A program made the translations under genes and the position numbers. DNA of 48,878 bases, taken from Paenibacillus soyae. GTDB lineage: Bacteria > Bacillota > Bacilli > Paenibacillales > Paenibacillaceae. The DNA lies in the NCBI RefSeq assembly GCF_024623455.1, contig NZ_JANIPJ010000033.1:1-48878 (forward strand), written 5' to 3'. The notes below the pieces were generated by a model. The model saw only the letters and a program-made list of their open reading frames with translations, did not search any database and was not told the origin of the DNA. Numbering within the stretch: position 1 is the stretch's first letter; every line of letters begins with the position of its first letter. Shown here piece after piece: positions 41,048-48,769 of this stretch.

Positions 41048-42391
41048 ATGTCGGATCTACAAATAGCGGATCTGGAAGGCATGAAGCTGACCGAGCTGTA
41101 CAAGCTCGCCAAGCAATATCAGATCGCTTATTACGGAACACTCAAGAAGAAAGAGCTGATCTTCGCGATCCTGCGTGCGCAGGCCGAGAAGAGCGGGCTC
41201 ATGTTCATGGAAGGCGTGCTCGACATCCTGCAAGAGGGATTCGGTTTTCTGCGTCCCATCAACTACTTGCCGAGCAAGGAAGACATCTATATCTCGGCTT
41301 CGCAGATACGCAGATTTGACTTAAGGAACGGCGACCTCGTATCCGGCAAATGCCGGCCGCCGAAGGAGAACGAACGGTACTTCGGACTACTCCAAGTGAA
41401 TGCCGTCAATGGCGAGAATCCCGAAACAGCTTCAGAACGACTCCACTTTCCTGCCCTTACTCCTCTATATCCCGAGAAGAAGCTAGTGCTTGAAACCTCG
41501 CAGTCGAAGCTATCTACCCGCATGATGGATTTGCTGGCACCCGTTGGCCTCGGTCAAAGGGGTCTCATCGTCGCGCCGCCTAAAGCGGGCAAAACCCTGC
41601 TGCTTAAAGAAATCGCCAACAGCATATCGGAGAATCATCCGGATATCGAGCTTTTTGTGCTGCTTATCGACGAGCGTCCGGAGGAAGTAACGGATATGCA
41701 GCGTTCGGTGAAAGGCGAGGTCGTCGCTTCGACGTTCGACGAGCTGCCCGAAAATCATATCAAAGTAGCGGAGCTTGTCCTGGAGAGAGCTCTTCGTCTA
41801 GTTGAACACAAGAAGGATGTCGTCATTCTTCTTGACAGTATTACGCGTCTCGCGCGAGCCTACAATTTGGTCATCCCTCCATCCGGACGAACGCTTAGCG
41901 GCGGTATCGACCCGGCGGCGTTCCACCGTCCGAAGCGGTTCTTCGGATCGGCGCGCAACGTGGAGGAAGGAGGCAGCCTCACGATTCTCGCGACCGCGCT
42001 GATCGAGACGGGCTCCCGCATGGACGATATTATTTACGAGGAATTCAAAGGAACGGGCAATATGGAGCTGCATCTCGATCGCAAGCTTGCGGAACGCCGG
42101 ATCTTTCCCGCGCTGGATATGCGCAGATCGGGTACCCGCCGCGAGGAGATGCTGCTCACGAAGGAAGAGCTGGATAAAGTATGGGCAATCCGCAAGAGCA
42201 TGACGGATACCCCGGATTTTGTAGACAACTTCCTTAAGAAGCTGAAGAATACGGATAATAACGAGCAGTTCCTGATGTCCCTGGATACATCCGCGGACGC
42301 GCCGTCCAAGCCGGATCGTCCGGCTATGAAGAGCAATCAGACATCCGCGGCGAACCGCAGGCCGGTCGCCAGAACGACGCATAGCTCGTAG
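41048..42391 (+). CDS. rho: Transcription termination factor Rho
   Basis: A 447-residue hexameric RNA helicase. The N-terminal helical domain (DLEGMKLTELYKLAKQY) and cold-shock-like RNA-binding domain (GFGFLRPINYLPSKEDIYIS) are followed by the ATPase core: Walker A PPKAGKTLL, Walker B VVILLDSITRLARAYN and the Q-loop region PSGRTLSGGID. The C-terminus has a ~50-residue polar tail. It ends untranslated or antisense transcripts. GGTGAG precedes ATG 41048. Order murA-rho-rpmE is conserved, with one gene added before rpmE. Confidence 0.97.
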   Translation: MSDLQIADLEGMKLTELYKLAKQYQIAYYGTLKKKELIFAILRAQAEKSGLMFMEGVLDILQEGFGFLRPINYLPSKEDIYISASQIRRFDLRNGDLVSGKCRPPKENERYFGLLQVNAVNGENPETASERLHFPALTPLYPEKKLVLETSQSKLSTRMMDLLAPVGLGQRGLIVAPPKAGKTLLLKEIANSISENHPDIELFVLLIDERPEEVTDMQRSVKGEVVASTFDELPENHIKVAELVLERALRLVEHKKDVVILLDSITRLARAYNLVIPPSGRTLSGGIDPAAFHRPKRFFGSARNVEEGGSLTILATALIETGSRMDDIIYEEFKGTGNMELHLDRKLAERRIFPALDMRRSGTRREEMLLTKEELDKVWAIRKSMTDTPDFVDNFLKKLKNTDNNEQFLMSLDTSADAPSKPDRPAMKSNQTSAANRRPVARTTHSS

Positions 42392-42413
42392 TGCCGGAGG
42401 AAAGGAGTACATC

Positions 42414-43679
42414 ATGAATCTCGTATATGCGGACGAGCACGGCAACGTGTTCGACCACCCTGACTATATCGGACTCGGACGCAGCGGAGATATGATCGTG
42501 GAAATTATGGAGGATGAGCTTATTCCGCTGCCTGCAGGGGCGACGCTCGTCAGCCTGCCTTTTACGAGACCTATAGGGCTGAATCCCGACACAGGGGAAA
42601 TGCAGGCGCTTCCTGGCGGAGCGCAAGCGGTAGGCGCGCTGCTGCCGCAAGGGTATACGCGCCTCTGCCTGCCCGGCTACGTGAAGTCGGACAAGAAGGA
42701 GAAGCTTCCGCTCTTCGGCTATACGGCTGTCGTCTGGAAGGACGGCGGGTTCTACGTAACCGCGGAGCAATGCGACGATCCCGAGCGCTGGGATCCGCTC
42801 AATTGCGATCGCAAGGAGCTGAAAGTTCAGGTGGACCGGCTGCTGACTAAGTATCCGGACAACCGTCTGTATAAGCACCTGTCCCACTGCGCCCTTGGCT
42901 ACGAATGTTTGACTTCTTCGAATACGTTCCTGGGCCGCTGGGAAGGCGCGGTTCCCGTGTCGTATTCCTGTAACGCAGGATGCTTCGGCTGCATCTCGGA
43001 GCAGCCGGAGGACAGCGGATTCCCTGCGCCTCAGACCCGCATGAACTTCAAGCCGACCGTCGATGAAGTCGTGGAGATCATGCTCGAGCATCTGAAGGAG
43101 CCCGAGTCGATCATCAGCTTCGGGCAAGGCTGCGAAGGCGAGCCGTCCACGCAGGTGAAGATTATCGTCGAAGCCATGAAGCAGGTGAGAGAACGCACCT
43201 CGCTTGGTTATATTAATATCAACACGAACGCGGGTCTGACGGACTTCATGCGGGCGATCGTCGACGCAGGCCTTGACCTGATGCGGGTGAGTACCATCAG
43301 CGCCATCGACGAGCATTATAACGCCTACTATAAGCCTAGGGGCTATACTTTGCAGAACGTGGAGCGCTCGCTGAAGTACGCAACCGATAAGGGCGTCTAT
43401 ACCTCGATCAACTATTTGATTTTCCCTGGCGTCACAGACCGCGAGGAAGAGATCGAGGCGATGATCGGCTTTGCCAAGCGGACCGGCCTTAAGCTGATCC
43501 AGATGCGTAATCTGAACATCGATCCAGAGAGCTATCTTGCCCTCATACCGAAGGCGCAAGGGGAAATTTACGGCATGAAGCAAATGCTTGAGATCTTCCG
43601 TCAGGAGCTTCCGGACGTCGTAATTGGCTCCTACACACATGTGCCGCCCGCTGACCTTCGCAGGACGTTTACAAGGTGA
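42414..43679 (+). CDS. Radical SAM protein of unknown function
   Basis: A 421-residue protein. A ~180-residue N-terminal part has no recognised domain and carries several Cys (CDDP, PLNC, LSHC, YEC). It is followed by a radical SAM core starting at the [4Fe-4S] motif CNAGCFGC (Cys186, Cys190, Cys193; CX3CX2C). Further core elements are ISFGQGCEGEPS (GGE-like strand 2), GYININTNAGL and LMRVSTISA. No SPASM domain with extra clusters is evident at the C-terminus. AAAGGAG lies 6 bases before ATG 42414, 22 bases after rho, so it is probably in the rho transcript. The reaction and substrate are unknown. Confidence 0.88.
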   Translation: MNLVYADEHGNVFDHPDYIGLGRSGDMIVEIMEDELIPLPAGATLVSLPFTRPIGLNPDTGEMQALPGGAQAVGALLPQGYTRLCLPGYVKSDKKEKLPLFGYTAVVWKDGGFYVTAEQCDDPERWDPLNCDRKELKVQVDRLLTKYPDNRLYKHLSHCALGYECLTSSNTFLGRWEGAVPVSYSCNAGCFGCISEQPEDSGFPAPQTRMNFKPTVDEVVEIMLEHLKEPESIISFGQGCEGEPSTQVKIIVEAMKQVRERTSLGYININTNAGLTDFMRAIVDAGLDLMRVSTISAIDEHYNAYYKPRGYTLQNVERSLKYATDKGVYTSINYLIFPGVTDREEEIEAMIGFAKRTGLKLIQMRNLNIDPESYLALIPKAQGEIYGMKQMLEIFRQELPDVVIGSYTHVPPADLRRTFTR

Positions 43680-43709
43680 TTGCGCTATTGTGCCCAGTCG
43701 TGATATAAT
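43680..43709 (+). promoter_or_regulatory. Sigma-A promoter of rpmE
   Basis: TTGCGC (43680-43685) and TATAAT (43704-43709) are 18 bp apart, beginning at the stop of the radical SAM gene. Confidence 0.6.
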
Positions 43710-43771
43710 CCTTTGAGTGTGATTTTAACTCTGGGTCCGCATGTGATCCAGGGCAGAAAGAGGTGAACGAG

Positions 43772-43969
43772 ATGAAACAAGGTATTCATCCGACATACCA
43801 CGTCGTTACAGCAACTTGCGCTTGCGGCAATACGTTCGAGACAGGTTCGATCAAACCGACTCTTCGCGTAGAGATCTGTTCCGCATGTCACCCATTCTTC
43901 ACGGGTAAGCAGAAGTTCCTGGATGCCGGCGGCCGCGTCGACCGTTTCAAGAAGAAATACGGCATTTAA
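43772..43969 (+). CDS. rpmE: Ribosomal protein L31 (zinc-binding type)
   Basis: A 65-residue ribosomal protein of the large subunit. The four zinc ligands are present, Cys16 and Cys18 (CAC) and Cys37 and Cys40 (CSAC), so this is the C+ form that needs zinc; in B. subtilis the zinc-free paralogue YtiA replaces it on zinc shortage. ATG 43772 has AGAGGTG five bases upstream; a GTG three codons earlier would lie within the SD. rpmE follows rho in B. subtilis too. A terminator follows whose 3' arm serves the next gene as SD. Confidence 0.97.
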   Translation: MKQGIHPTYHVVTATCACGNTFETGSIKPTLRVEICSACHPFFTGKQKFLDAGGRVDRFKKKYGI

Positions 43970-44008
43970 TGCATACAGCCATTCGGCCTTTATTTGGCAG
44001 AATACAAG

Positions 44009-44049
44009 AACCTCCCTCAGCCATCCTATGGTTAAAGGGAGGTTTTTTT
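44009..44049 (+). terminator. rpmE terminator that contains the next gene's ribosome-binding site
   Basis: AACCTCCCT (44009-44017) pairs with AGGGAGGTT (44036-44044), with an inner CCAT/ATGG stem, then seven T. AGGGAGG is also the SD of the lipoprotein gene whose ATG begins at 44050. Confidence 0.85.
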
Positions 44050-44457
44050 ATGAGTCAAACGAAAGGGATCAGAAGAGGAAGGCGCATGTGGAGAATGCTG
44101 TGGATCGGCTTGTTCGGAACGGTATTGCTGGCGGCGGGCTGCGGCAAGGAAGCCGGCTATAACGCGAAATCTTACCAGAACGACGGCTATCTCGGTTACA
44201 CGAATACGAATCCTAATTTATTGAACCGAAGCGGAACTTTATATGATAAAGACATGGAACTCATCAATCAGCTCATCCGCCCTATGAAGGGCATCGAGAG
44301 AGCGGAAGCGGGATTCAACGGCGACGAGCTGAATGTGACGCTTCGCGTGAACGGCCATGCAACGAAGCAGGAGCGCAAAGGAATTCGCGCCGAGGCGCAG
44401 AGCGTTCTCCAATCGAATTTTCCGAGGTATGACGTTCATGTGAAGGTAACGGACTGA
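44050..44457 (+). CDS. YhcN/YlaJ-type sporulation lipoprotein
   Basis: A 135-residue lipoprotein with a basic N-terminus, a hydrophobic stretch and lipobox LLAAGC (Cys31). The mature part (LLNRSGTLYDKDMELINQ; NVTLRVNGHATKQERKGIRA; VLQSNFPRYDVHVKVT) has the pattern of YhcN/YlaJ proteins, which are found in spore membranes and germination. ATG 44050 is fixed by AGGGAGG 7 bases upstream. That SD is inside the rpmE terminator hairpin, and the open frame continues upstream 27 codons without an SD. The exact role is unknown. Confidence 0.8.
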   Translation: MSQTKGIRRGRRMWRMLWIGLFGTVLLAAGCGKEAGYNAKSYQNDGYLGYTNTNPNLLNRSGTLYDKDMELINQLIRPMKGIERAEAGFNGDELNVTLRVNGHATKQERKGIRAEAQSVLQSNFPRYDVHVKVTD

Positions 44458-44568
44458 TAGGGGATCGTGATCGGCACATGTAAACACACCCATCGGGGAA
44501 TTTACAGCCTCGAGGCATGCAAATTCCACCATAGCTTGCGCTTTGCTTGGGAATGTAATATACTTGTC

Positions 44569-44844
44569 CTTGCCGTGCTAGATGGGGAGGTAGCGGTGCC
44601 CTGTAACTCGCAATCCGCTGTAGCGAGGTTGAATTCCTGTCTTAGGTTATGCTGATGTGAGGCTTGGCGCTTGCAAGCAGTGTTGACAGTTGGGTCCTCC
44701 GCAATGGACGCTTGTGAACCCGGTCAGGTCCGGAAGGAAGCAGCCGTAAGCAAGTTAGTTCATGTGCCGGGGGAGTGCCTGACTCGAGCTGTGTAGCAAG
44801 AATGCCGCTCGGATCGCATGTATCGAGGGCAGGTGCACGGTTCT
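44569..44844 (+). ncRNA. ffs: Signal recognition particle RNA (large, Bacillus type)
   Basis: About 276 nt. The 5' end (TTGCCGTGC) pairs with the 3' end (GCACGGT), as in B. subtilis scRNA. The Alu-domain sequence GGGGAGGTAGCGGTGCCCTG and the universally conserved domain IV loop GTCAGGTCCGGAAGGAAGC are both present. With Ffh it targets nascent membrane and secreted proteins. It lies directly before dnaX as in B. subtilis. Ends are estimated by similarity to B. subtilis scr. Confidence 0.95.
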
Positions 44845-44861
44845 AAATAAACAATAATAGA

Positions 44862-44899
44862 AGACATCCGGAGATCAATTAACCCGGAGGTCTTTTTTT
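44862..44899 (+). terminator. Terminator of the SRP RNA gene
   Basis: AGAC-a-TCCGG pairs with CCGGA-g-GTCT, then seven T, 18 bases after the RNA's 3' end. Confidence 0.8.
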
Positions 44900-44998
44900 A
44901 TTTGTTCGGACGAAAACATTTTGCTTGATGCCGAGGTGTAGTATAATAGATGAATCAGAAAAATGCTGCTTAGGAGCAAGCCGAAAGGGAAGAGTCGC

Positions 44999-46786
44999 GT
45001 GTCACATATCGCATTATATCGTGCCTGGCGTCCTCAGACGTTTCAGGACATGGTCGGGCAGCAGCATATCATTCAAACCTTGCAAAACGCAATCCGAGAA
45101 AATCGCGTCTCGCATGCCTATCTCTTTAACGGGCCGAGAGGCACGGGGAAGACGACGACCGCCAAAGTACTTGCCAAAGCCGTTAACTGCGAGCGCGGAC
45201 CGGCGATCGAGCCATGCAACGAGTGCGCGGCTTGCCAAGGCATAACCGCAGGCCATATTATGGACGTGGTCGAGATTGATGCCGCTTCCAATAGGGGTAT
45301 CGACGAGATCCGGGATATTCGCGACAAAGTGAGATATGCGCCGTCCGAAGTCCGTTTCAAAGTGTACATCATTGACGAGGTGCACATGCTTACGACGGAG
45401 GCCTTCAATGCTTTGCTCAAGACGCTCGAAGAACCGCCGGGGCATGTCATTTTTATCCTTGCGACAACCGAACCGCACAAGCTGCCTGCTACCATTATTT
45501 CACGTTGCCAACGATTCGATTTCCGTCAGGTTTCCTTGGAGGAGCAGACGGGGCGGCTCATGCAGATATGCCAGGAAGAGGGAATCAGCGCAGACGAGGA
45601 TGCGCTTGCTTATATCTCGAGATTATCCGAGGGGGGCATGCGCGACGCGATCAGCCTTCTGGAGCAGGTTGCCGCTTTCGGCGACAGCCGGATAACGCTG
45701 GACGCCGCGATTGACGTAACGGGAGGAATGGCGGCCGATCATTTCTATCAGCTTGCCGAGGCCGTGCGCGACCGCAATGTGTCTGCTTTGATGCCTCTTG
45801 TCGAGAGCTTGATGCAGGCAGGCAAAGCAGCGGACAAGTGTATGGAGAATCTTATGTACTACTTCCGTGACCTGCTCGTCCTGAAGCTTGCTCCGAACGG
45901 CGGGGCCGTGACAGAGCGCGTGGTGGACCGGGAGAGGTTCCAGACTATGGCGGAGGCTTATTCCTCGTCCAGGCTGTTCGCGATGATTGATATCCTGAAC
46001 AAATACCAAGTAGAATTAAAGCATGCCTCCCAGCCGCAAACCTTGTTTGAAGTGGCGTTAATGAAGCTCTGTTCCATCGGCGATGAGGGAGGGGCGGCCG
46101 CGGGGCAGCTGGTCTCCTCCTCGGGAGGCGCCGATAGCGCAGAGGTAACCAAACTGCGCATGCAGGTCGAAACGCTGGAGCGGAAGCTTGAAAGCTTAAT
46201 GAAGAACGGCGTCGCCGCCCAACCGGGGGCTGAGGCCGGAGCAAGCGATGGCAGAAGCGCCGCTTCGAATTCGAGAAGCGCACTGCGCGGCGGTTTCGGC
46301 GGCGGAGCAGGCGGCGGCAAGGTTAGGTCCAAAGTTAAGCTGGATCCGTATGTCGCGTCGGTCAGCAGTCCGGAATCGGGCATCGCGCGCTCCAAGTGGG
46401 GCGATGTATTGAACCGGGTCAAAGACGCCAAGGTGACGCTTCACGCCTGGCTTAAGAACGGGGATCTCGTTTCGGTGGACAGCGGTAACCTGCTGCTTGC
46501 CTTCAAGAACGAGATTCATAGGGAAACCACCGAGAAGCCGGATCACCGCGACATTATCGAACGGATCGCCTCGGATGTCCTAGGGTATCCGATACGGTTA
46601 GTCACGGTCATGCAGAAGGAGTGGCAGACAGCCTTGGATGGCGCGGGCGACGAGCCTGGAGAAGTGCTGGAGCTGGAGCATGAAGGCGACGATTCAGCAC
46701 CGAGTCCTCCACAGAGACCCGAGTGGGTTGATGAAGCGGTAAAGCTGTTCGGTGAAGACTTAGTCGTAGTCAAAGAGAAAGCTTAA
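44999..46786 (+). CDS. dnaX: DNA polymerase III subunit gamma/tau
   Basis: A 595-residue clamp-loader subunit. AAA+ ATPase signatures are GPRGTGKTTTAK (Walker A), a four-Cys zinc module (CERGPAIEPCNECAAC), IIDEVHML (Walker B) and the SRC of SRCQRFDF (arginine finger). Domain III follows. The C-terminal ~220 residues contain a Gly/Ser-rich linker (GGFGGGAGGG) and a tau-like domain. GTG 44999 gives the canonical VSHIALYRAWRPQTF start with AAAGGGAA upstream; ATG 44963 in frame has no SD. TATAAT at 44942-44947 is a probable -10. First of dnaX-ebfC-recR-yaaL-bofA. Confidence 0.96.
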   Translation: MSHIALYRAWRPQTFQDMVGQQHIIQTLQNAIRENRVSHAYLFNGPRGTGKTTTAKVLAKAVNCERGPAIEPCNECAACQGITAGHIMDVVEIDAASNRGIDEIRDIRDKVRYAPSEVRFKVYIIDEVHMLTTEAFNALLKTLEEPPGHVIFILATTEPHKLPATIISRCQRFDFRQVSLEEQTGRLMQICQEEGISADEDALAYISRLSEGGMRDAISLLEQVAAFGDSRITLDAAIDVTGGMAADHFYQLAEAVRDRNVSALMPLVESLMQAGKAADKCMENLMYYFRDLLVLKLAPNGGAVTERVVDRERFQTMAEAYSSSRLFAMIDILNKYQVELKHASQPQTLFEVALMKLCSIGDEGGAAAGQLVSSSGGADSAEVTKLRMQVETLERKLESLMKNGVAAQPGAEAGASDGRSAASNSRSALRGGFGGGAGGGKVRSKVKLDPYVASVSSPESGIARSKWGDVLNRVKDAKVTLHAWLKNGDLVSVDSGNLLLAFKNEIHRETTEKPDHRDIIERIASDVLGYPIRLVTVMQKEWQTALDGAGDEPGEVLELEHEGDDSAPSPPQRPEWVDEAVKLFGEDLVVVKEKA

Positions 46787-46814
46787 ACCAAAATTTAACC
46801 AGAGGTGAATCGAA

Positions 46815-47126
46815 ATGAACAATATGAATCAAATGATGAAGCAAGTGAAGAAGATGCAGGAGCAAATGCTGAAGGCCCAAGAGCAGCTCGAGACCAAAAC
46901 AGTGGAAGGCACGGCTGGCGGCGGAGTCGTTACGGTTACCGTAAACGGCCACAAGAAGCTGCTGAATATCGTCATTAAACCGGAAGCGGTAGATCCGGAC
47001 GACGTCGAAATGCTGCAAGACCTCGTAATGACGGCCGTGAACGACGCGCTGACCAAAGCTGACGAGCTTGCGAACCAAGATATGGGCAAATTTACGGGCG
47101 GCATGAAAATTCCAGGTCTGTTCTAA
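46815..47126 (+). CDS. ebfC: YbaB/EbfC nucleoid-associated protein
   Basis: A 103-residue DNA-binding protein of the YbaB/EbfC family. The Met/Gln-rich N-terminal helix (MNQMMKQVKKMQEQMLKAQE) is followed by beta strands (VVTVTVNGHKKLLNIVI) and a C-terminal helix. Dimers bind DNA like tweezers. It is YaaK in B. subtilis. It sits between dnaX and recR, a conserved trio in most bacteria. AGAGGTG precedes ATG 46815. Confidence 0.95.
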   Translation: MNNMNQMMKQVKKMQEQMLKAQEQLETKTVEGTAGGGVVTVTVNGHKKLLNIVIKPEAVDPDDVEMLQDLVMTAVNDALTKADELANQDMGKFTGGMKIPGLF

Positions 47127-47173
47127 GCAGAGTCCTCCCGTTTTCCTGTTAGCTTGAAAGGAGCGTTCCCCTT

Positions 47174-47773
47174 TTGTTTTACCCGGAACCGATAGCCAAA
47201 CTGATTGACGCTTTTACTCGCCTGCCTGGTATCGGTCCCAAAACCGCCGCCAGGCTGGCTTTCCATGTGCTGCGGATGAAAGAAGACGACGTTATTGACT
47301 TTGCCAAGGCCTTGGTCAGCGTCAAACGAAATCTCTTTTACTGTTCCGTATGCTGTAATATTACCGATACGGACCCCTGCAAGATCTGTCAGGACAAATC
47401 TCGCGACGGTTCCGTCATTTGCGTCGTTCAAGAATCTAAGGATCTTGTGGCGATGGAACGCACCAAAGAATTCGAAGGATACTACCATGTGCTTCAAGGG
47501 GCTATCTCTCCGATGGAAGGAATCGGCCCGGATGAGATCCGCATCGCGGAGCTTCTTCGCAGGCTCAGCGACGAGCGAGTGCAGGAGCTGATTCTCGCTA
47601 CGAATCCGAATATAGAGGGCGAGGCAACGGCGATGTACTTGTCGCGTTTGGTTAAGCCATTCGGCATCAAGGTGACCCGGATCGCTCATGGTCTGCCGGT
47701 AGGCGGCGATCTGGAATACGCGGACGAAGTAACGCTCTCCAAAGCTTTGGAAGGTCGTCGAGAACTTAATTAA
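47174..47773 (+). CDS. recR: Recombination protein RecR
   Basis: A 199-residue recombination mediator that works with RecF/RecO to load RecA on gapped DNA. It shows a helix-hairpin-helix (RLPGIGPKTAARLAFHVL's core), a C4 zinc finger (CSVCCNITDTDPCKIC), a TOPRIM domain (VVQESKDLVAME; LATNPNIEGEATAMYL) and a Walker-B-like C-terminus (THE segment ARIAHGLPVGGDLEY-type RIAHGLPVGGDLEYAD). The start is TTG 47174, the only one giving the standard LFYPEPI beginning, with AAAGGAG 10 bases upstream. A strong terminator follows. Confidence 0.97.
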   Translation: MFYPEPIAKLIDAFTRLPGIGPKTAARLAFHVLRMKEDDVIDFAKALVSVKRNLFYCSVCCNITDTDPCKICQDKSRDGSVICVVQESKDLVAMERTKEFEGYYHVLQGAISPMEGIGPDEIRIAELLRRLSDERVQELILATNPNIEGEATAMYLSRLVKPFGIKVTRIAHGLPVGGDLEYADEVTLSKALEGRRELN

Positions 47774-47795
47774 CCTTGCAATTATTTAATGGTGG

Positions 47796-47840
47796 AAGAA
47801 CCGCTAGGCATGGATTATCTATGCTTAAGCGGTTCTTTTT
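47796..47840 (+). terminator. Terminator of dnaX-ebfC-recR
   Basis: AAGAACCGCT-aggcat pairs with atgctt-AAGCGGTTCTT, then TTTT. Arms are nearly perfect. Confidence 0.85.
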
Positions 47841-47953
47841 TAATTTCCGGTCCATACAGGGCTTTCATGTCTCCCCAAGTTCTAATCTCGCATACAGGCT
47901 TATACACATAGAAGGAAGCCGTATTACTCGGGGTGGACAAGGAGGGGCAGAGA

Positions 47954-48199
47954 GTGGACAAAAGGCAGTCATTCGATCTTGAAGAGCTTGAGCGAAAGCG
48001 CAAACTGAAGGAGGAAATAAGCGAAGCGCTAAAGGAATGGGAGAGCGCCAAACGTTATTTCGAATATGCCCGGGGACATGAACAGGTGGATTATGCGATC
48101 CATGCTATCATTACCGCTGAGAAGAGGTATACCATGCTGCTTTGCAAGGCTAAAAAAATGACCGGCCCTTGGCCGCAATGGGAGGGAATTGCAAAATGA
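47954..48199 (+). CDS. yaaL: DUF2508 (YaaL family) protein
   Basis: An 81-residue, mostly helical and charged protein of the YaaL/DUF2508 family (LEELERKRKLKEEISEALK; HAIITAEKRYTMLL). Function unknown. GTG 47954 is chosen because AAGGAGGGG lies six bases upstream; an in-frame GTG seven codons earlier has no SD. Its stop overlaps the bofA start (ATGA). Position between recR and bofA is as in B. subtilis. Confidence 0.88.
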   Translation: MDKRQSFDLEELERKRKLKEEISEALKEWESAKRYFEYARGHEQVDYAIHAIITAEKRYTMLLCKAKKMTGPWPQWEGIAK

Positions 48200-48459
48200 A
48201 AACGGTTTGGCTGGCCATGCTGATCGGGTCCTCATTGATGTTAATTGTTATTCTGCTTAAGAATAGATTATCTTGGAACTGGCTGCGCGGATTTCTGCTT
48301 CACCTGGTCTTGGCGGCCGGGGTTTTGTATCTCGTGAATGAAACGGGGCTTATCGAAGGGCTGCGCATCCCGCTTAATCCCATTACGATCAGCACGGCCG
48401 TCGTGCTTGGTGTACCGGGTGTCGTCATGATGGCGGGGGTCCAGTTATTCGTTGTTTAA
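48196..48459 (+). CDS. bofA: Pro-sigma-K processing inhibitor BofA
   Basis: An 87-residue integral membrane protein with two or three hydrophobic segments (about 4-20, 32-48 and 66-86). In sporulation it holds the SpoIVFB protease inactive in the outer forespore membrane until the forespore signals. The C-terminal half (NPITISTAVVLGVPGVVMMAGVQLFV, read in parts) is the most conserved part of the family. GGGAGGG lies before ATG 48196, which overlaps the yaaL stop by four bases. It directly precedes an rRNA operon, as in B. subtilis. Confidence 0.92.
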   Translation: MKTVWLAMLIGSSLMLIVILLKNRLSWNWLRGFLLHLVLAAGVLYLVNETGLIEGLRIPLNPITISTAVVLGVPGVVMMAGVQLFVV

Positions 48460-48502
48460 CGGTGTGAAGATTGTTCAGAAAATTAGAACTATAAAAAGTC
48501 AG

Positions 48503-48532
48503 TTGACGCGCGCTGTCTTGATGTGCTACATT
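48503..48532 (+). promoter_or_regulatory. rRNA operon promoter P1
   Basis: TTGACG (48503-48508) and TACATT (48527-48532), 18 bp apart. Confidence 0.6.
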
Positions 48533-48597
48533 ATATCTCGCGCCAAGGAAATGGACGAGCACGAAAAACGGTTCGAAAAAAGAATTAAAAAAAGTGC

Positions 48598-48627
48598 TTG
48601 CATTAATCTAGGCGGATGTGATATATT
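48598..48627 (+). promoter_or_regulatory. rRNA operon promoter P2
   Basis: TTGCAT (48598-48603) and TATATT (48622-48627), 18 bp apart, preceded by an A-rich upstream element (AAAAAAAGAATTAAAAAAAG, about 48577-48596) that resembles a UP element. Confidence 0.65.
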
Positions 48628-48769
48628 ATAAAAGTCGCCGCTGAGACACGGGCGACACGAACAAGAAAGAGATTGTTCTTTGAAAACTGAACAACGAGCG
48701 AAACTGCCCGATACAACCGCAAGGTTGAATCGAAATAGCAACAACGTTTTAGAGCAAGTCAAACTAACT

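Larger units (their letters stand above)
48460..48769 (+). other. Promoter and leader region of the rRNA operon
   Basis: No gene is present. Two tandem promoters (48503-48532 and 48598-48627) are followed by the leader. It contains GTTCTTTGAAAACTGAAC (about 48675-48692), the standard Bacillales pre-16S leader sequence near the boxA antitermination and processing region. Confidence 0.8.

Noticed and set aside
47841..47953. tRNA gene between recR and yaaL
   Set aside because: No T-loop GTTCRANNC or cloverleaf could be found. The stretch contains only a probable yaaL promoter region.
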